Source of the DNA: Nocardiopsis alborubida
GTDB taxonomy: Bacteria > Actinomycetota > Actinomycetes > Streptosporangiales > Streptosporangiaceae
Assembly: GCF_012396365.1 (NCBI RefSeq)
Contig: NZ_JAAXPG010000009.1
Coordinates: forward strand, 124,001-188,000
Length of the DNA: 64,000 bases
Direction: 5' to 3'
A program made the position numbers and the translations under genes. How positions within the stretch are numbered: the stretch's first letter is position 1; the number at the start of each line of letters is the position of its first letter. Shown piece after piece: positions 26,473 to 35,265 of the stretch. Below the pieces are notes generated by a model. That model was not told where the DNA came from, did no database searches, and saw only the letters and a list, made by a program, of their open reading frames with translations.

Positions 26473-27078
26473 TCAGCTCCCCGGGTAGATGGTGAAGGTT
26501 CCCGGGGCGACCTTGTCCCCCGTGCTGGCCTCCCAGCGCCCGTGGTCGAAGCGCTCGAAGGACAGCAGCCTGCCGTCGTCGGACTCGTAGTCGGCGTAGT
26601 CCAGGCCCCCGGAGGCCTTGAGCCCGGTGGTGCCCTCGGAACGGTAGGAGCCGGTGCCCTTCTCCTGGAGCCGGTAGACGGTGCCCTCCAGCTCGATGCT
26701 CTTGCCCTGGGGGATGATGTCCAGGTCGGGGCGGCCGGTCCACAGGGCCAGCTCCACGTCGGGGTCCTCCTCCACCGAGAGCCAGCGCTTGCCGCCCTCG
26801 ACCTCCAGGAAGTGCTCCGACCAGGTGAATCCGCCCTCGGACAGGCGCAGGGTGCCGCGGATCCAGGTCCGCTCGGTGCCCCAGTCGATCATGTCGCCCG
26901 CCTTGATGGCGCGCGGGTCGCCCGCGGTGCTGTCGCCCGTGTCGGCGAAGGGGTCCCGAGGCGGGGCGGGGGGCTCGGAGGCCGTTTTCGGTTTCTTGGC
27001 GCGCTGCGCGTAGACCAGGACGCCGATCACGACGGCGACGCCGACCAGGATGAGCAGCAGCAGGAGTTCGATGGCCAA
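26473..27078 (-). CDS. DUF4178 membrane-anchored protein
   Basis: 201 residues with one N-terminal membrane helix (residues 2-25, ELLLLLILVGVAVVIGVLVYA) and a soluble beta-rich DUF4178 domain: IKAGDMIDWGTERTWIRGTLRLSEGGFTWSEHFLEVEGGKRWLSVEEDPDVELALW. It begins at TTG with GAGG five bases upstream. It is the first gene of the operon, so its upstream gap (27079-27386) should hold the promoter. Function unknown. Confidence 0.85.
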   Translation of the reverse strand: MAIELLLLLILVGVAVVIGVLVYAQRAKKPKTASEPPAPPRDPFADTGDSTAGDPRAIKAGDMIDWGTERTWIRGTLRLSEGGFTWSEHFLEVEGGKRWLSVEEDPDVELALWTGRPDLDIIPQGKSIELEGTVYRLQEKGTGSYRSEGTTGLKASGGLDYADYESDDGRLLSFERFDHGRWEASTGDKVAPGTFTIYPGS

Positions 27079-27386
27079 TGTTCCTCGTTTCGCGGTGGGG
27101 CATGGGGGAAGCGAGGCCGTGTACGTCCCCTGCCTGCGTTGTTCCCCGGGAGCCGGGCAATCCTACTGACGCTCTGACGCCGCGGGCGAGGGGTCGGTTC
27201 CATATGTGACCAGATCAGGACACGAAGGTCATTCCATCCGGGAACCTCTCACCGAAGGTGATCGTTGGTAACGGACCCGTGTGCGGGAGTGCTCCGGGGA
27301 CGCGCTCCCGGGACCGCTCCGGGGCGCCGGAGCCCCGTGTCCGGTCGGCGCGGGCCGACGCGTCCGGCCCCCGCGGCGTGGGGGTT
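27079..27386 (-). other. 308-base intergenic region with operon promoter and hairpins
   Basis: No gene seen. Upstream of DUF4178 no confident -35/-10 pair was found. At the other end, stems CGGGGC/GCCCCG (27318-27335) and GTCGGC/GCCGAC (27342-27357) lie downstream of the sulfurtransferase stop and may end its transcript. TCACC-GAA-GGTGA lies near 27250. Confidence 0.4.
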
Positions 27387-28238
27387 TCAGGCCCGGGGGT
27401 CGCCGGTCTCCACCGGAAGGCTGTCGTCGCCTCCCCAACGGCTCCATGACCCCGGGTACAGGCGGGCACCGGAGTACCCGGCGTGCTCCAGGGCGAGCAG
27501 GTCGTGGCAGGCGGTGACCCCGGACCCGCAGTAGGCGGTGATGGTGTCGGCGGAGTCGGCGCCGAGGGCGGCGAAGCGTTCACGCAGGATTCCCGGGGCG
27601 GCCAGGAGCCCGTCATCGCCCAGATTGCCCGTCCACTCGGCGCTGCGGGCGCCCGGCACGTGCCCCGGCCGGGCGTCGACGGGCGCGGGCCGCTCACCGG
27701 TGTAGCGGTCACGGGCGCGGGCGTCGACCAGCAGGTGCGCCGGATCGCCCGTCTCGGCGCGGACGGTGTCGGTGTGCACGACGCGGTCGGTGGGCCAGTG
27801 CAGCGGGGTGCGGTGCACCGGCCGGGGGGTGACGTCGCCCTCCTCCAGCTCGCCGGTCCACGCCTGGACGCCTCCGTCGAGGAAGGCCGCCGGGGTCCCC
27901 AGCACGCGCAGCATCCACACCAGGCGGGCGGCCACGGAACCGCCGGCGTCGTCGTAGACCACCACGGAGGAGTCGTCGCCGATGCCGAGGCGGCCGAGCG
28001 CGTCGGCGAAGTCGGCCGCGGAGGGCAGCGGGTGGCGGCCGCCCTCGGGACCGGCCGGTGCGGCCAGGTCGGTGTCCAGGTCGGTGAAGACGGCGCCGGG
28101 CAGGTGTCCGGCGCGGTGGGCGTCGCGGCCGGAGCGCCCGTCGAGGTACCACCGGGAGTCGACGAGGACGACCTGGTCGCGGTGTTCGCGGAGCCAGTCG
28201 GCCGACACGGCCACCGGCAGGGTCAGGAGTTCGGACAT
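27387..28238 (-). CDS. thiosulfate/3-mercaptopyruvate sulfurtransferase
   Basis: 283 residues with two rhodanese domains: a structural N-terminal one (VLVDSRWYLDGRSGRDAHRAGHLPGAVFTDLDTDLA) and a catalytic C-terminal one whose loop is YCGSGVTA, with the active Cys. The CGSGVT form is typical of 3-mercaptopyruvate-type enzymes, while rhodaneses more often have CRKGVT. It moves sulfane sulfur from 3-mercaptopyruvate or thiosulfate to acceptors such as cyanide or thioredoxin. Start ATG at 28238 (AGGGTGG upstream); the open frame continues further up but overlaps other genes. Monocistronic as far as I can see. Confidence 0.9.
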   Translation of the reverse strand: MSELLTLPVAVSADWLREHRDQVVLVDSRWYLDGRSGRDAHRAGHLPGAVFTDLDTDLAAPAGPEGGRHPLPSAADFADALGRLGIGDDSSVVVYDDAGGSVAARLVWMLRVLGTPAAFLDGGVQAWTGELEEGDVTPRPVHRTPLHWPTDRVVHTDTVRAETGDPAHLLVDARARDRYTGERPAPVDARPGHVPGARSAEWTGNLGDDGLLAAPGILRERFAALGADSADTITAYCGSGVTACHDLLALEHAGYSGARLYPGSWSRWGGDDSLPVETGDPRA

Positions 28239-28365
28239 GGGCACCACCCTAGGCGTTCCGTCCCGGCAGGTGGGAGGGGGTGTGCCCGGTGTCCGTTCCG
28301 GGAGGGCCGGCCCGGGGGAGGGCGGGCGTCGGGACGCGGACCGGGAGGGGCCCGCAGGGCGCTGT

Positions 28366-28806
28366 TCAGGCGCCGGGGCCCCCGCGGTCCCGGTCCATGC
28401 GGTGGACGCGCAGGATCCACCACAGGCCCAGCACCGGCAGCACCAGCGGGATGAACAGGTACCCGGCCCCGAAGTTCGACCACACCGTGTCGTCGGGGAA
28501 CACCCCCGGTAGGAACAGGCTGACCGCGCCCACCGCCAGCACGCCGACCAGTTCGACGCTGCACGAGACCAGCGCGACCCCGCGCGAGGTCCGCCCGGCC
28601 CGGGCCAGGCCGACCGCCGCCACCAGGTAGACCACCCCGGCGAGCAGCGAGAGCCCGTAGGCCAGCGGCGCCTCGTCGAACCTCGTGGCCAGCTGGTAGC
28701 CCCCGCGCGCGGTCGCGGCGAGCGCGAACACCCCGTACACGGCGACGAGCAGCCGCCCGGGGCCGGTGCGCAGGGTTCTGTCGCGGGTCGCGGCGGACTC
28801 AGACAA
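28366..28806 (-). CDS. four-helix integral membrane protein, unknown
   Basis: 146 residues with four membrane helices (about 20-35, 50-70, 78-98 and 112-132) and a positively charged tail RVHRMDRDRGG. No catalytic motif. Its start overlaps the end of the upstream membrane-protein gene by eight bases, so the two are co-translated and may form a pair in the membrane. I do not recognise a named family. Confidence 0.75.
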   Translation of the reverse strand: MSESAATRDRTLRTGPGRLLVAVYGVFALAATARGGYQLATRFDEAPLAYGLSLLAGVVYLVAAVGLARAGRTSRGVALVSCSVELVGVLAVGAVSLFLPGVFPDDTVWSNFGAGYLFIPLVLPVLGLWWILRVHRMDRDRGGPGA

Positions 28807-29185
28807 CGGGGCTCCAGAGCTGTTCGAGGCGGACGAACAGGACGGGCAGGATCAGGCACGCGAAGGCGATCACCGCCGGGCCCCACCTGCTCCGCTCCAT
28901 GAAGCCCCACACGGCGCACGCGGGCGGCAGCAGCGCGACCGTGGCCAGGTAGGACACGAACATGGCCATCTCCGCGGGCCGCTCGCCGCCGACCAGGGTG
29001 ACGACGGTGGCGGTCACCTGTCCGAGCACGAGCAGCCACAGGACCGCCATGCCGACCAGGTGCGGGACCACCATGGGCTGGTCGCGGAAGGCCGAGACGA
29101 GGCACCACCCGGCCAACGCCAGTGACACCATCTGAATCGTCATGGTCAGCCAGTCGACCACGCCGCCTCCGCTCGTCGTCCCCAT
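28799..29185 (-). CDS. integral membrane protein, unknown
   Basis: 128 residues, about four membrane helices starting at MTIQMVSLALAGWCLVSAF. The sequence PMVVPHLVGMAVLWLLVLGQ and a Pro-containing LLPPACAVWGFMERSRWGP loop are distinctive, but I cannot place them. First gene of a two-gene operon with the 146-residue membrane protein, diverging from the DUF4352 gene. Confidence 0.75.
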   Translation of the reverse strand: MGTTSGGGVVDWLTMTIQMVSLALAGWCLVSAFRDQPMVVPHLVGMAVLWLLVLGQVTATVVTLVGGERPAEMAMFVSYLATVALLPPACAVWGFMERSRWGPAVIAFACLILPVLFVRLEQLWSPVV

Positions 29186-29444
29186 GCCATGTCAGCGGGC
29201 TTCTACGACACAGCGTAGTACGTCAGGGCCACCGCATCGCACCGCGTCCCCCCGTCGGCGGCTGCGCCCGGGTCCGCCCACCAGCGGGCACGTCCGGTTC
29301 CGGACAGCTCCGACATGGGGCTTACGAGACGGCGGCGCACCCGCGTCGGATATGGTCCTCGAAGCCGCATGTGTTCCAGCCGGTACACGGCTCAGGCCCG
29401 CGGCACGTCCCCTCAGGCATCGTGTACGAGACCGGAGCACCCCT

Positions 29445-30260
29445 TTGTCCTATCCCCAGTACCCTTCCGGCCCCCAGCAGCCGCCCCACGGTGACGGCAC
29501 CGGCGGCCAGCAGCCCTACGGCGGCCAGCCCGGCTACGGTGCTCCCGGCTACGGCGCTCCCGGCGGGGGCCAGCCCGGCTACGGCGATCCGTCCGGCGGT
29601 CAGCCGCCCTACGGAGGCCCGGGCGGCCCGCCTCCCGGCCAGCCCCCCTACGGCGGCATGCCCCCCGGCCCTCCCGGGGACCCCTACGGCCCGCCGCCCG
29701 GCGCCCAGCCCCCGAAGAAGGGCATGTCCACCGGCGCCAAGGTCGGCCTCGGCATCGGCGGCGGCTGCCTCGGCCTGGTGGTCCTCGTGGTCGTCGTCAT
29801 CGTGATCATCGCCTCGATGGCGGGCGGCGACGACAGCGGGTCGACCTCCACCTCCTCGGCCCCCACCCAGCAGGAGAGCACGCCGGAGCCGGAGGGCGGC
29901 GCGGCCGAGGAGCCCGTCGGCGAGCAGGGCGTCACCCTGACGGCCACCGCCGCGGGCACCGCCGGTGACACCATCGACGACACCGTCTACACGGTGCTCG
30001 ACGTCGAGCTCACCAACAACGGCGACGAGCCGCTCGACATCAACCCGCTGTACTTCACGACGGTGCTCTCCGACGGAACCGAGCGCACCGACTGGGCCGA
30101 CGCGCTCTTCGCCGACATCCAGCACATCGAGGTCGGCACCCTCGCGCCCGGCTCCTCCGTCTCGGGGCAGATCGCCGTGGTCGGCGAGGTCGTGGTGACC
30201 GAGGTCCGCTACGACCCGAGTTTCGGCATGGAGGACCCGATCGTCACGACGGTCCAGTAG
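29445..30260 (+). CDS. membrane-anchored DUF4352-type protein with PYGG-rich head
   Basis: 271 residues. Residues 1-90 are a disordered Pro/Gly/Tyr head of repeated QPGYG/GGQPPYGG units. One membrane helix follows (about 100-128, VGLGIGGGCLGLVVLVVVVIVIIASM), then a Ser/Thr/Glu linker and an extracellular beta-sandwich resembling DUF4352 (YTVLDVELTNNGDEPLDINPLYFTTVLSDGTERTD). A TTG at 29445 has GGAG seven bases upstream; no nearer ATG or GTG works. Such domains are secreted or surface proteins of unclear role. Confidence 0.75.
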   Translation: MSYPQYPSGPQQPPHGDGTGGQQPYGGQPGYGAPGYGAPGGGQPGYGDPSGGQPPYGGPGGPPPGQPPYGGMPPGPPGDPYGPPPGAQPPKKGMSTGAKVGLGIGGGCLGLVVLVVVVIVIIASMAGGDDSGSTSTSSAPTQQESTPEPEGGAAEEPVGEQGVTLTATAAGTAGDTIDDTVYTVLDVELTNNGDEPLDINPLYFTTVLSDGTERTDWADALFADIQHIEVGTLAPGSSVSGQIAVVGEVVVTEVRYDPSFGMEDPIVTTVQ

Positions 30261-30488
30261 TCCGCGGCTGTCGGGCGGTGCACCGCTGTGTCCGGGGGTG
30301 CCCGGTGGAGCGTCCGGCTGCGGCGACGGAAGGGCCGGGTACGGCGAAAGCCGCTTTCTACCGCAGAAGGGGTCCTTTTCCGCGGCTGGCTCGGATATCG
30401 TCGGCGCACGCGCGCGCCCCCGCCCGCACGCGCCCGTCCAGCGCGGTTCCCGCTCCACCGCTCCCTGCGCATCCCCCGGAGCCTCGCC

Positions 30489-30968
30489 ATGTCCCTACCT
30501 CCGCCCCCGCGGCCTCCTGCCGCCAGCGTGTCCACCGGCGGCAAGATCGGCCTCGGATGCCTGGGGTGCTTCGGCGCCCTGATCCTCACCGCGGTCATCG
30601 GCTCCTGCGCCAGCGCACTGGCCGGAGGCGGCTCCGACCAGGCGGGGCCGCCGCCCCCGGCCGCGACGGTGACCGCGACCGTGTCCGAGACGGTGGAGCC
30701 GACCGCCACCGAGACCGAGGAGGTCGAGGTGGAGGTGACGGTCACCGCCACGGAGACCGTCACGGAGACGGTGACCGAACGCCCGGACGGCGGCGGCGGA
30801 GGGGGCGGTGGAGGGGACACCGGCGGCTCCGGTGGCGGGGACGGCGCCCCGGCCTACTACGAGAACTGCGACGCGGCGCGCGCCGCGGGCGCGGCGCCCG
30901 TGCACCGTGGCGACCCGGGCTACGGATCCCACCTGGACCGCGACGGCGACGGCGTCGCCTGCGAATGA
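30489..30968 (+). CDS. Excalibur-domain surface protein
   Basis: 159 residues: a hydrophobic segment (17-45, LGCLGCFGALILTAVIGSCASALAGG), a Val/Thr/Glu linker with a repeated TVTAT/TETVTETVTE pattern, a poly-Gly stretch, then a C-terminal Excalibur domain (YYENCDAARAAGAAPVHRGDPGYGSHLDRDGDGVACE). The two Cys and the DRDGDG calcium loop are intact. Excalibur domains are extracellular calcium-binding modules, often tied to nucleases or surface proteins. The ATG at 30489 has GGAG seven bases upstream. Its linker is unusually rich in Thr-Glu-Val repeats. Confidence 0.85.
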   Translation: MSLPPPPRPPAASVSTGGKIGLGCLGCFGALILTAVIGSCASALAGGGSDQAGPPPPAATVTATVSETVEPTATETEEVEVEVTVTATETVTETVTERPDGGGGGGGGGDTGGSGGGDGAPAYYENCDAARAAGAAPVHRGDPGYGSHLDRDGDGVACE

Positions 30969-31051
30969 CGGGGGTCCGGCCCGGGAGCGGCTCCGGTGGT
31001 GGCGTCGGACCGGGTCGGAGCGCGGAGCGCCCCGACCCGTCGGTGCCCTCC

Positions 31052-31891
31052 CTACGCCGGGGACGCCTCCTCGGCGGAGGCCTCCGCCTTCGTGGCGCTC
31101 CCCGCCAGCGCACGCTTGATGACGGCGGCCTCCACCTGGTCGACGGCGTGGGCGGTCATCTTGTCGCCGTACCCGGGCAGAGCGCGGCTGCCGACGTACT
31201 TGCGGGTCAGTCGCACGGCCTCGGCGGTGGCCTCCCCGTAGTCGCCGTCGACCCCGCCCGCACCCAGGGTGTCGCCGAAGCCCGCCCGGGTGACCTTGAG
31301 CTGGAGGAGCTTGACCGCGTCCCCCGTACTGCCGATCGCGAGTCCGAGCATGTCGTTTACCTCCGTGATCTCCCCGGGGGGCTTTTCGAACGTTCCGTCG
31401 CGGACGAGGGCGTAGGCCTTGTCGCCCGGGCACGAGGTGGAGATGAAGTCGCGGTGCCCGAGCACCGTTCCGGCGATCGAGGTGTCCGGTTCCATCAGCC
31501 ACTGGCGGAGCGCGCGCACCGCGTTGATCTGCTCCGGGGTGATGGTGTCGTCGGGGCCGGTGGCCAGGGTCACCGAGTAGTGGGAGGTGTTGCCGCCCGG
31601 CTGTGCGGCCTGGGTCTTGTACAGCCCCCGGCCTTCCAGGACATAACCGTGCGAACAGGACATGAAGGAATATCCGATGTCGGCCCACCCTCGGGAGGAG
31701 CCGGTGTGGAAGGAGCGGGTGTCGCGCCAGTACTGGAGGCAGGCCGAGTGGTTCTTTCCGGCCAGCCCCTGGTCGGTGCTGTCGTAGTGGATGACCAGTC
31801 CGGATCGGGGATTGGCCCGGGTCGCGGGCGAGGAACCCCATCCCAGATCGGACCGAGAGACGTATTTGCTCGGTCGAGGCATGCCCCCCAT
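31052..31891 (-). CDS. PGRP/amidase-2 type N-acetylmuramoyl-L-alanine amidase
   Basis: 279 residues. Residues 10-165 form a peptidoglycan-recognition/amidase fold: SRSDLGWG at the start, zinc ligands in VIHYDST (His35), GHRDF and the STSCPG cysteine. Residues 195-260 resemble a peptidoglycan-binding domain (GDAVKLLQLKVTRAGFG, GVDGDYGEATAEAVRLTRKYVG). It should cut between MurNAc and L-Ala of the stem peptide. No signal peptide is visible at either possible start (31891 or 31882), which is odd for a wall hydrolase and recalls phage endolysins. Diverges from nnr. Confidence 0.83.
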   Translation of the reverse strand: MGGMPRPSKYVSRSDLGWGSSPATRANPRSGLVIHYDSTDQGLAGKNHSACLQYWRDTRSFHTGSSRGWADIGYSFMSCSHGYVLEGRGLYKTQAAQPGGNTSHYSVTLATGPDDTITPEQINAVRALRQWLMEPDTSIAGTVLGHRDFISTSCPGDKAYALVRDGTFEKPPGEITEVNDMLGLAIGSTGDAVKLLQLKVTRAGFGDTLGAGGVDGDYGEATAEAVRLTRKYVGSRALPGYGDKMTAHAVDQVEAAVIKRALAGSATKAEASAEEASPA

Positions 31892-32037
31892 TGTGTCAAG
31901 TCGACACTCCGAAGGGTAGAGGGGTGATCACTTTGTGTAGAAAATTCCTTGTTGTCGGCCACCTGGTGTGGCGGAGCCCCCGTACCCGCAGTCCTCTGCG
32001 GCACGATGGTGGCCGACCCGAACCTGGGAGGTAACCC

Positions 32038-33531
32038 GTGCGCTCCGCACACACCGCCGACACCGTCCGCGAGGCCGAGCGCGCGCTCATGGCGCGCCTC
32101 CCCGAGGGGGCCCTCATGCGCAGGGCGGCGGCCGGGCTCGCCGCCGAGTGCGCGCGGCTCCTGCCCCGCGTGTACGGGGCGAGGGTCGTCCTCATGGTCG
32201 GCGGCGGCGACAACGGGGGCGACGCGCTGTACGCGGGCGCCGCGCTGGCCGCCCGGGGCGCGGCCGTGCGCGCCCTGGTCGCCGGGCGGCGCGTCCACGA
32301 GGGCGGGGTCGCCGCCCTGCGGTCGGCGGGCGGGCGGGTCCGCTGGTTCACCGACGCCCTGGCCGACGAGGGCGACCTGTTCGACGCCGACCTCGTCGTG
32401 GACGGGCTCGTGGGCATCGGCGGCAGCGGCGGCCTGCGCAGGCCGCACTCCACCCTGGCCCTGCTCGCGGCCAACGCGCCCGCCCCCGTGGTCGCAGTGG
32501 ACCTGCCCAGCGGGGTGGACGCCGACACCGGCGAGGTGGCCGGGCACGCCGTCCGCGCCGACGTCACGGTCACCTTCGGCACCCACAAGCCGGGCCTGTT
32601 CGTCGATCCGGGCGCCGAACGCGCGGGTCGGGTCCACCTCGTGGACATCGGACTGTCCCCCGAGCTGCCCGGTCCCGGACTGGTCTGTCCACAGGCTGTG
32701 GACATCGCCTCGCTCCTGCCGGTCGCGGGGGCGGAGTCGGACAAGTACCGGCGGGGCGTCCTCGCCGTCCGCGCGGGCTCCGACCGCTACCGGGGCGCCG
32801 CCGTCCTGTGCGTGGGCGGAGCGCTGCGCACCGGGGTCGGCATGGTGCGCTACGGGGGCGGCCCGGCCGTGGTCGACCAGGTGCTCGCCCGCTGGCCGGA
32901 GACCGTCGCCAGCCTCCTCGACCCGCAGAACAGCACCGACCTGTCGCCCGGACGGGTGTCCGCCCTCGTCGTCGGCTCCGGCAGGGGGACGCACCCGGCC
33001 AACGCCGACGAGCTCCGCGCGGTCCTGGACAGCGACGTCCCGGTGCTGGTGGACGCGGACGGGCTCACCCTGCTCACCGGGGACTGGGGTGAACCGCTGT
33101 GCGAGCTGCTCCGGGAGCGGGAGGCGCACACGCTGCTGACGCCGCACGCCGGGGAGCTGGCCCGGATGCTGGGCGCCGAGCGGGAGGACGTCGAGGCGCG
33201 CCGTCTGGAGCACGCGGCCCGTGCCCGTGACCGCTTCGGGTGCACGGTCCTGCTCAAGGGGTCGACCACGGTGATCGCGCATCCGGGCGCCCCGGTGGTC
33301 GTCAACCCGACCGGAACGCCGCTGCTGGCCACGGCGGGGACCGGAGACGTGCTGTCGGGGGCTGTCGGCGCGCTCCTGGCCGCCGGGCTGCCCGCCAGGG
33401 AGGCGGCGATGTGCGGTGCCTACCTGCACGGACGTGCCGCCTCGCTGGCCCGGGACGGCGCACCGATCAGCGCGTCCGACCTGCTGGAGGCGCTGCCGCT
33501 CGCGGTCGCGGAGGTCCGCCGGGCGGCCTGA
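32038..33531 (+). CDS. nnr: bifunctional NAD(P)H-hydrate epimerase/dehydratase
   Basis: A 497-residue repair enzyme for hydrated NAD(P)H. The N-terminal half is a YjeF_N epimerase (VLMVGGGDNGGDALYAGAALA, VDLPSGVDADTG); the C-terminal half is the ADP/ATP-dependent dehydratase of the ribokinase-like fold (AESDKYRRGVLAV, LLTPHAGELARML, GTPLLATAGTGDVLSGAVGALLA with the catalytic GTGD). GTG start with GGAGG six bases upstream. The epimerase N-terminus is complete. The last codon and stop lie in an 18-bp tandem duplication. It diverges from the amidase gene. Confidence 0.92.
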   Translation: MRSAHTADTVREAERALMARLPEGALMRRAAAGLAAECARLLPRVYGARVVLMVGGGDNGGDALYAGAALAARGAAVRALVAGRRVHEGGVAALRSAGGRVRWFTDALADEGDLFDADLVVDGLVGIGGSGGLRRPHSTLALLAANAPAPVVAVDLPSGVDADTGEVAGHAVRADVTVTFGTHKPGLFVDPGAERAGRVHLVDIGLSPELPGPGLVCPQAVDIASLLPVAGAESDKYRRGVLAVRAGSDRYRGAAVLCVGGALRTGVGMVRYGGGPAVVDQVLARWPETVASLLDPQNSTDLSPGRVSALVVGSGRGTHPANADELRAVLDSDVPVLVDADGLTLLTGDWGEPLCELLREREAHTLLTPHAGELARMLGAEREDVEARRLEHAARARDRFGCTVLLKGSTTVIAHPGAPVVVNPTGTPLLATAGTGDVLSGAVGALLAAGLPAREAAMCGAYLHGRAASLARDGAPISASDLLEALPLAVAEVRRAA

Positions 33532-33560
33532 GGCTGAGCCGGGGCCTGAGGCTGAGCCGG
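33525..33560 (+). repeat. perfect 18-bp tandem duplication over the nnr stop
   Basis: GGCCTGAGGCTGAGCCGG occurs twice in a row (33525-33542, 33543-33560). The first unit contains the nnr stop TGA at 33529. Looks like a recent slippage event. Confidence 0.9.
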
Positions 33561-33563
33561 GGC

Positions 33564-33588
33564 GGGGCCGGGCGGGCCGCCCGGCCCC
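33564..33588 (+). terminator. nnr terminator palindrome
   Basis: GGGGCCGGGCGG and CCGCCCGGCCCC pair perfectly (12 bp) around a single base. It lies 32 bases past the nnr stop and has no T-run. Confidence 0.6.
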
Positions 33589-33816
33589 GGGGCGCCGTCC
33601 CCGGGGAGTGACGTGGTCGCTCCCTCACGGGTTCGCTCCGGCGCGGTTGCCGTGCGGGGCGGGGCCGAAGAGTGCGGGCCGAGCCCGACCTGCCAGCCGT
33701 TCGCGTGCGGGGCGGGCGGAGGGGTGTCGGGCCGCCGTGGGATGCTGGGGTTCCCTCCCCCCGGACAGACGGGCATCCCCCATGTTCCCCGCCTCCGCGC
33801 ACCCGGCCGGTGCCGT

Positions 33817-34755
33817 ATGAGTACTGCCGCGGTCGTCTCCCTGTCCGTCGCCCTGGCCGGATGCGCCGTCGCCTTCGGCAGCGAGCTCTGGCTGATCGCG
33901 CGCAAGCGCAGGATCGGCGTGTGGGCGAACCTGTCCGCACTGGTGCGCGACACCCTCACCGCCTCGGTCATGCCCTGGTCGCTGGTCCGTTTCTGGGTTG
34001 GTCTGGGCGTGGTGCTGGTGGTGTCTCTGGCGTTCGCGGAGACCGGGGCGTGGATGGCCCCCACCATGATGGGGATCGTCGGGGCGTACCGCTCCAAGCG
34101 CTCTCTGGACTACCACCGGCGCGGTCTGGGGCCCGACGGCAGGTCGGACCCCCGCGGGGAGGGCCGTCCCCGTTCGCGACCGGTGGTCCTGCGCAGTTGG
34201 TGGGGCATGCTCGGCGGCGTGCTCCTGGCGCTGCCGTTGCTCGTGCTCACCCTCCAGTTCGGCCGGGTGCGGCTCCCGGATGAGGGGTTCTTTCAACCGC
34301 TGCTGCTCATGCTGGGAGTCCTCGCGGCGGTCATCGCGCTGCCCGCGGTCGGCGGCTGGCTGCTCGGCCGCAGCCTGTTCGTGTACGTGCGCCTGGACGG
34401 CACCCACGTCGTCACACGCGGAGGAGGGGACCTCGTGGTCATTCCGGTGGAGCGGATCACCGGGGTCAGCGCCGAGCGCGGTCTGCTGATCCACACCGAC
34501 GACGGCGGGGCGTACCCGGCCTTCTCCCTGTTCGGCTCCCGGAGCGGCAGGTGGACCAACGGCGAGGCCGACCGACGCCGTGCGGAGCGCGTTGTCCGCT
34601 ACGTGGACCGGGTTCGTCCCGACGTGCCCGAGATGCCGCGGAACCTCCCCCAGGAGGTGCGTCGCCAGGTGCTGGTGAGTCCCGGGGGAGCCTGGGGCGC
34701 GGGCGCGCTGTGGCTGGCCCTCGCCCTCCACGTCACCGAGTCTCTGGTGCACTGA
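33817..34755 (+). CDS. membrane protein with PH-like C-terminal half
   Basis: 312 residues. About four membrane helices in the first 190 residues, including a first helix MSTAAVVSLSVALAGCAVAFGSELWLI. Then a soluble segment (LFVYVRLDGTHVVTRGGGDLVVIPVERITGVSAERGLLIHTDDG) that resembles bacterial PH domains, followed by a charged helix and a final hydrophobic stretch. The ATG at 33817 is the best start, with only a weak ribosome-binding site; the frame is open back to 33613. No function can be assigned. Confidence 0.65.
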   Translation: MSTAAVVSLSVALAGCAVAFGSELWLIARKRRIGVWANLSALVRDTLTASVMPWSLVRFWVGLGVVLVVSLAFAETGAWMAPTMMGIVGAYRSKRSLDYHRRGLGPDGRSDPRGEGRPRSRPVVLRSWWGMLGGVLLALPLLVLTLQFGRVRLPDEGFFQPLLLMLGVLAAVIALPAVGGWLLGRSLFVYVRLDGTHVVTRGGGDLVVIPVERITGVSAERGLLIHTDDGGAYPAFSLFGSRSGRWTNGEADRRRAERVVRYVDRVRPDVPEMPRNLPQEVRRQVLVSPGGAWGAGALWLALALHVTESLVH

Positions 34756-34776
34756 CCCCGCTCCCGCGCCCGCCCG

Positions 34777-35265
34777 TCAGAGCGCGCGGGCGGCGTCGAT
34801 GCCGAGCCTCACGATGTCGGTGATGAAGTAGTCGCCCGGGTCGCGGTCGTCGCGCAGCCGGTGCACCAGGGAGTCGTCCACCCACAGGAACTCGGTGTGC
34901 TTGCCCGGCTCCAGGCGGGGCGCGTCCAGGTCGCCCTCCACCCGTACCAGGTAGTCCACCTCGTGCCGGGTCACGCCGTCCCCGGGGTCCCAGTCCAGCC
35001 GGAACAGTTCCGCCAGCACCCCGGTCAGCCGCCAGCCGGTCTCCTCCTCGACCTCGCGCGCCAGCCCCTCCAGCATGCTCTCGCCCTGCTCGACGTGCCC
35101 GCCCACGATGTCCCAGCAGTGCGGGAACACCTTGCGCGTGGGCGACCGGCGCTGCGCGAAGACCCTTCCCCGGTCGTCGGCGATCACCGCGGCCGCCACG
35201 TGGGTCCGGCCGTCGGCGGTGTCGGGGAACTCGATCCCGGGGGCCACCGTGATGCCTGTGCTCAT
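34777..35265 (-). CDS. NUDIX hydrolase
   Basis: 162 residues with a complete NUDIX box from GGHVEQGE to REVEEETGW. NUDIX proteins cleave nucleoside diphosphates linked to other moieties. THVAAAVIADDRGRVFAQRRSPTRKVFPHCWDIVGG is similar to 8-oxo-dGTP- or isopentenyl-diphosphate-type members, but the substrate cannot be told. Its ATG overlaps the TetR stop by four bases, so the two are translationally coupled. It would share the TetR control. Confidence 0.9.
   Translation of the reverse strand: MSTGITVAPGIEFPDTADGRTHVAAAVIADDRGRVFAQRRSPTRKVFPHCWDIVGGHVEQGESMLEGLAREVEEETGWRLTGVLAELFRLDWDPGDGVTRHEVDYLVRVEGDLDAPRLEPGKHTEFLWVDDSLVHRLRDDRDPGDYFITDIVRLGIDAARAL

Noticed and set aside
33613-33816. N-terminal extension of the PH-like membrane protein
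   Set aside because: The open frame continues, but the sequence is Arg/Gly/Pro-rich without a helix, while the ATG at 33817 begins with a clear membrane segment.
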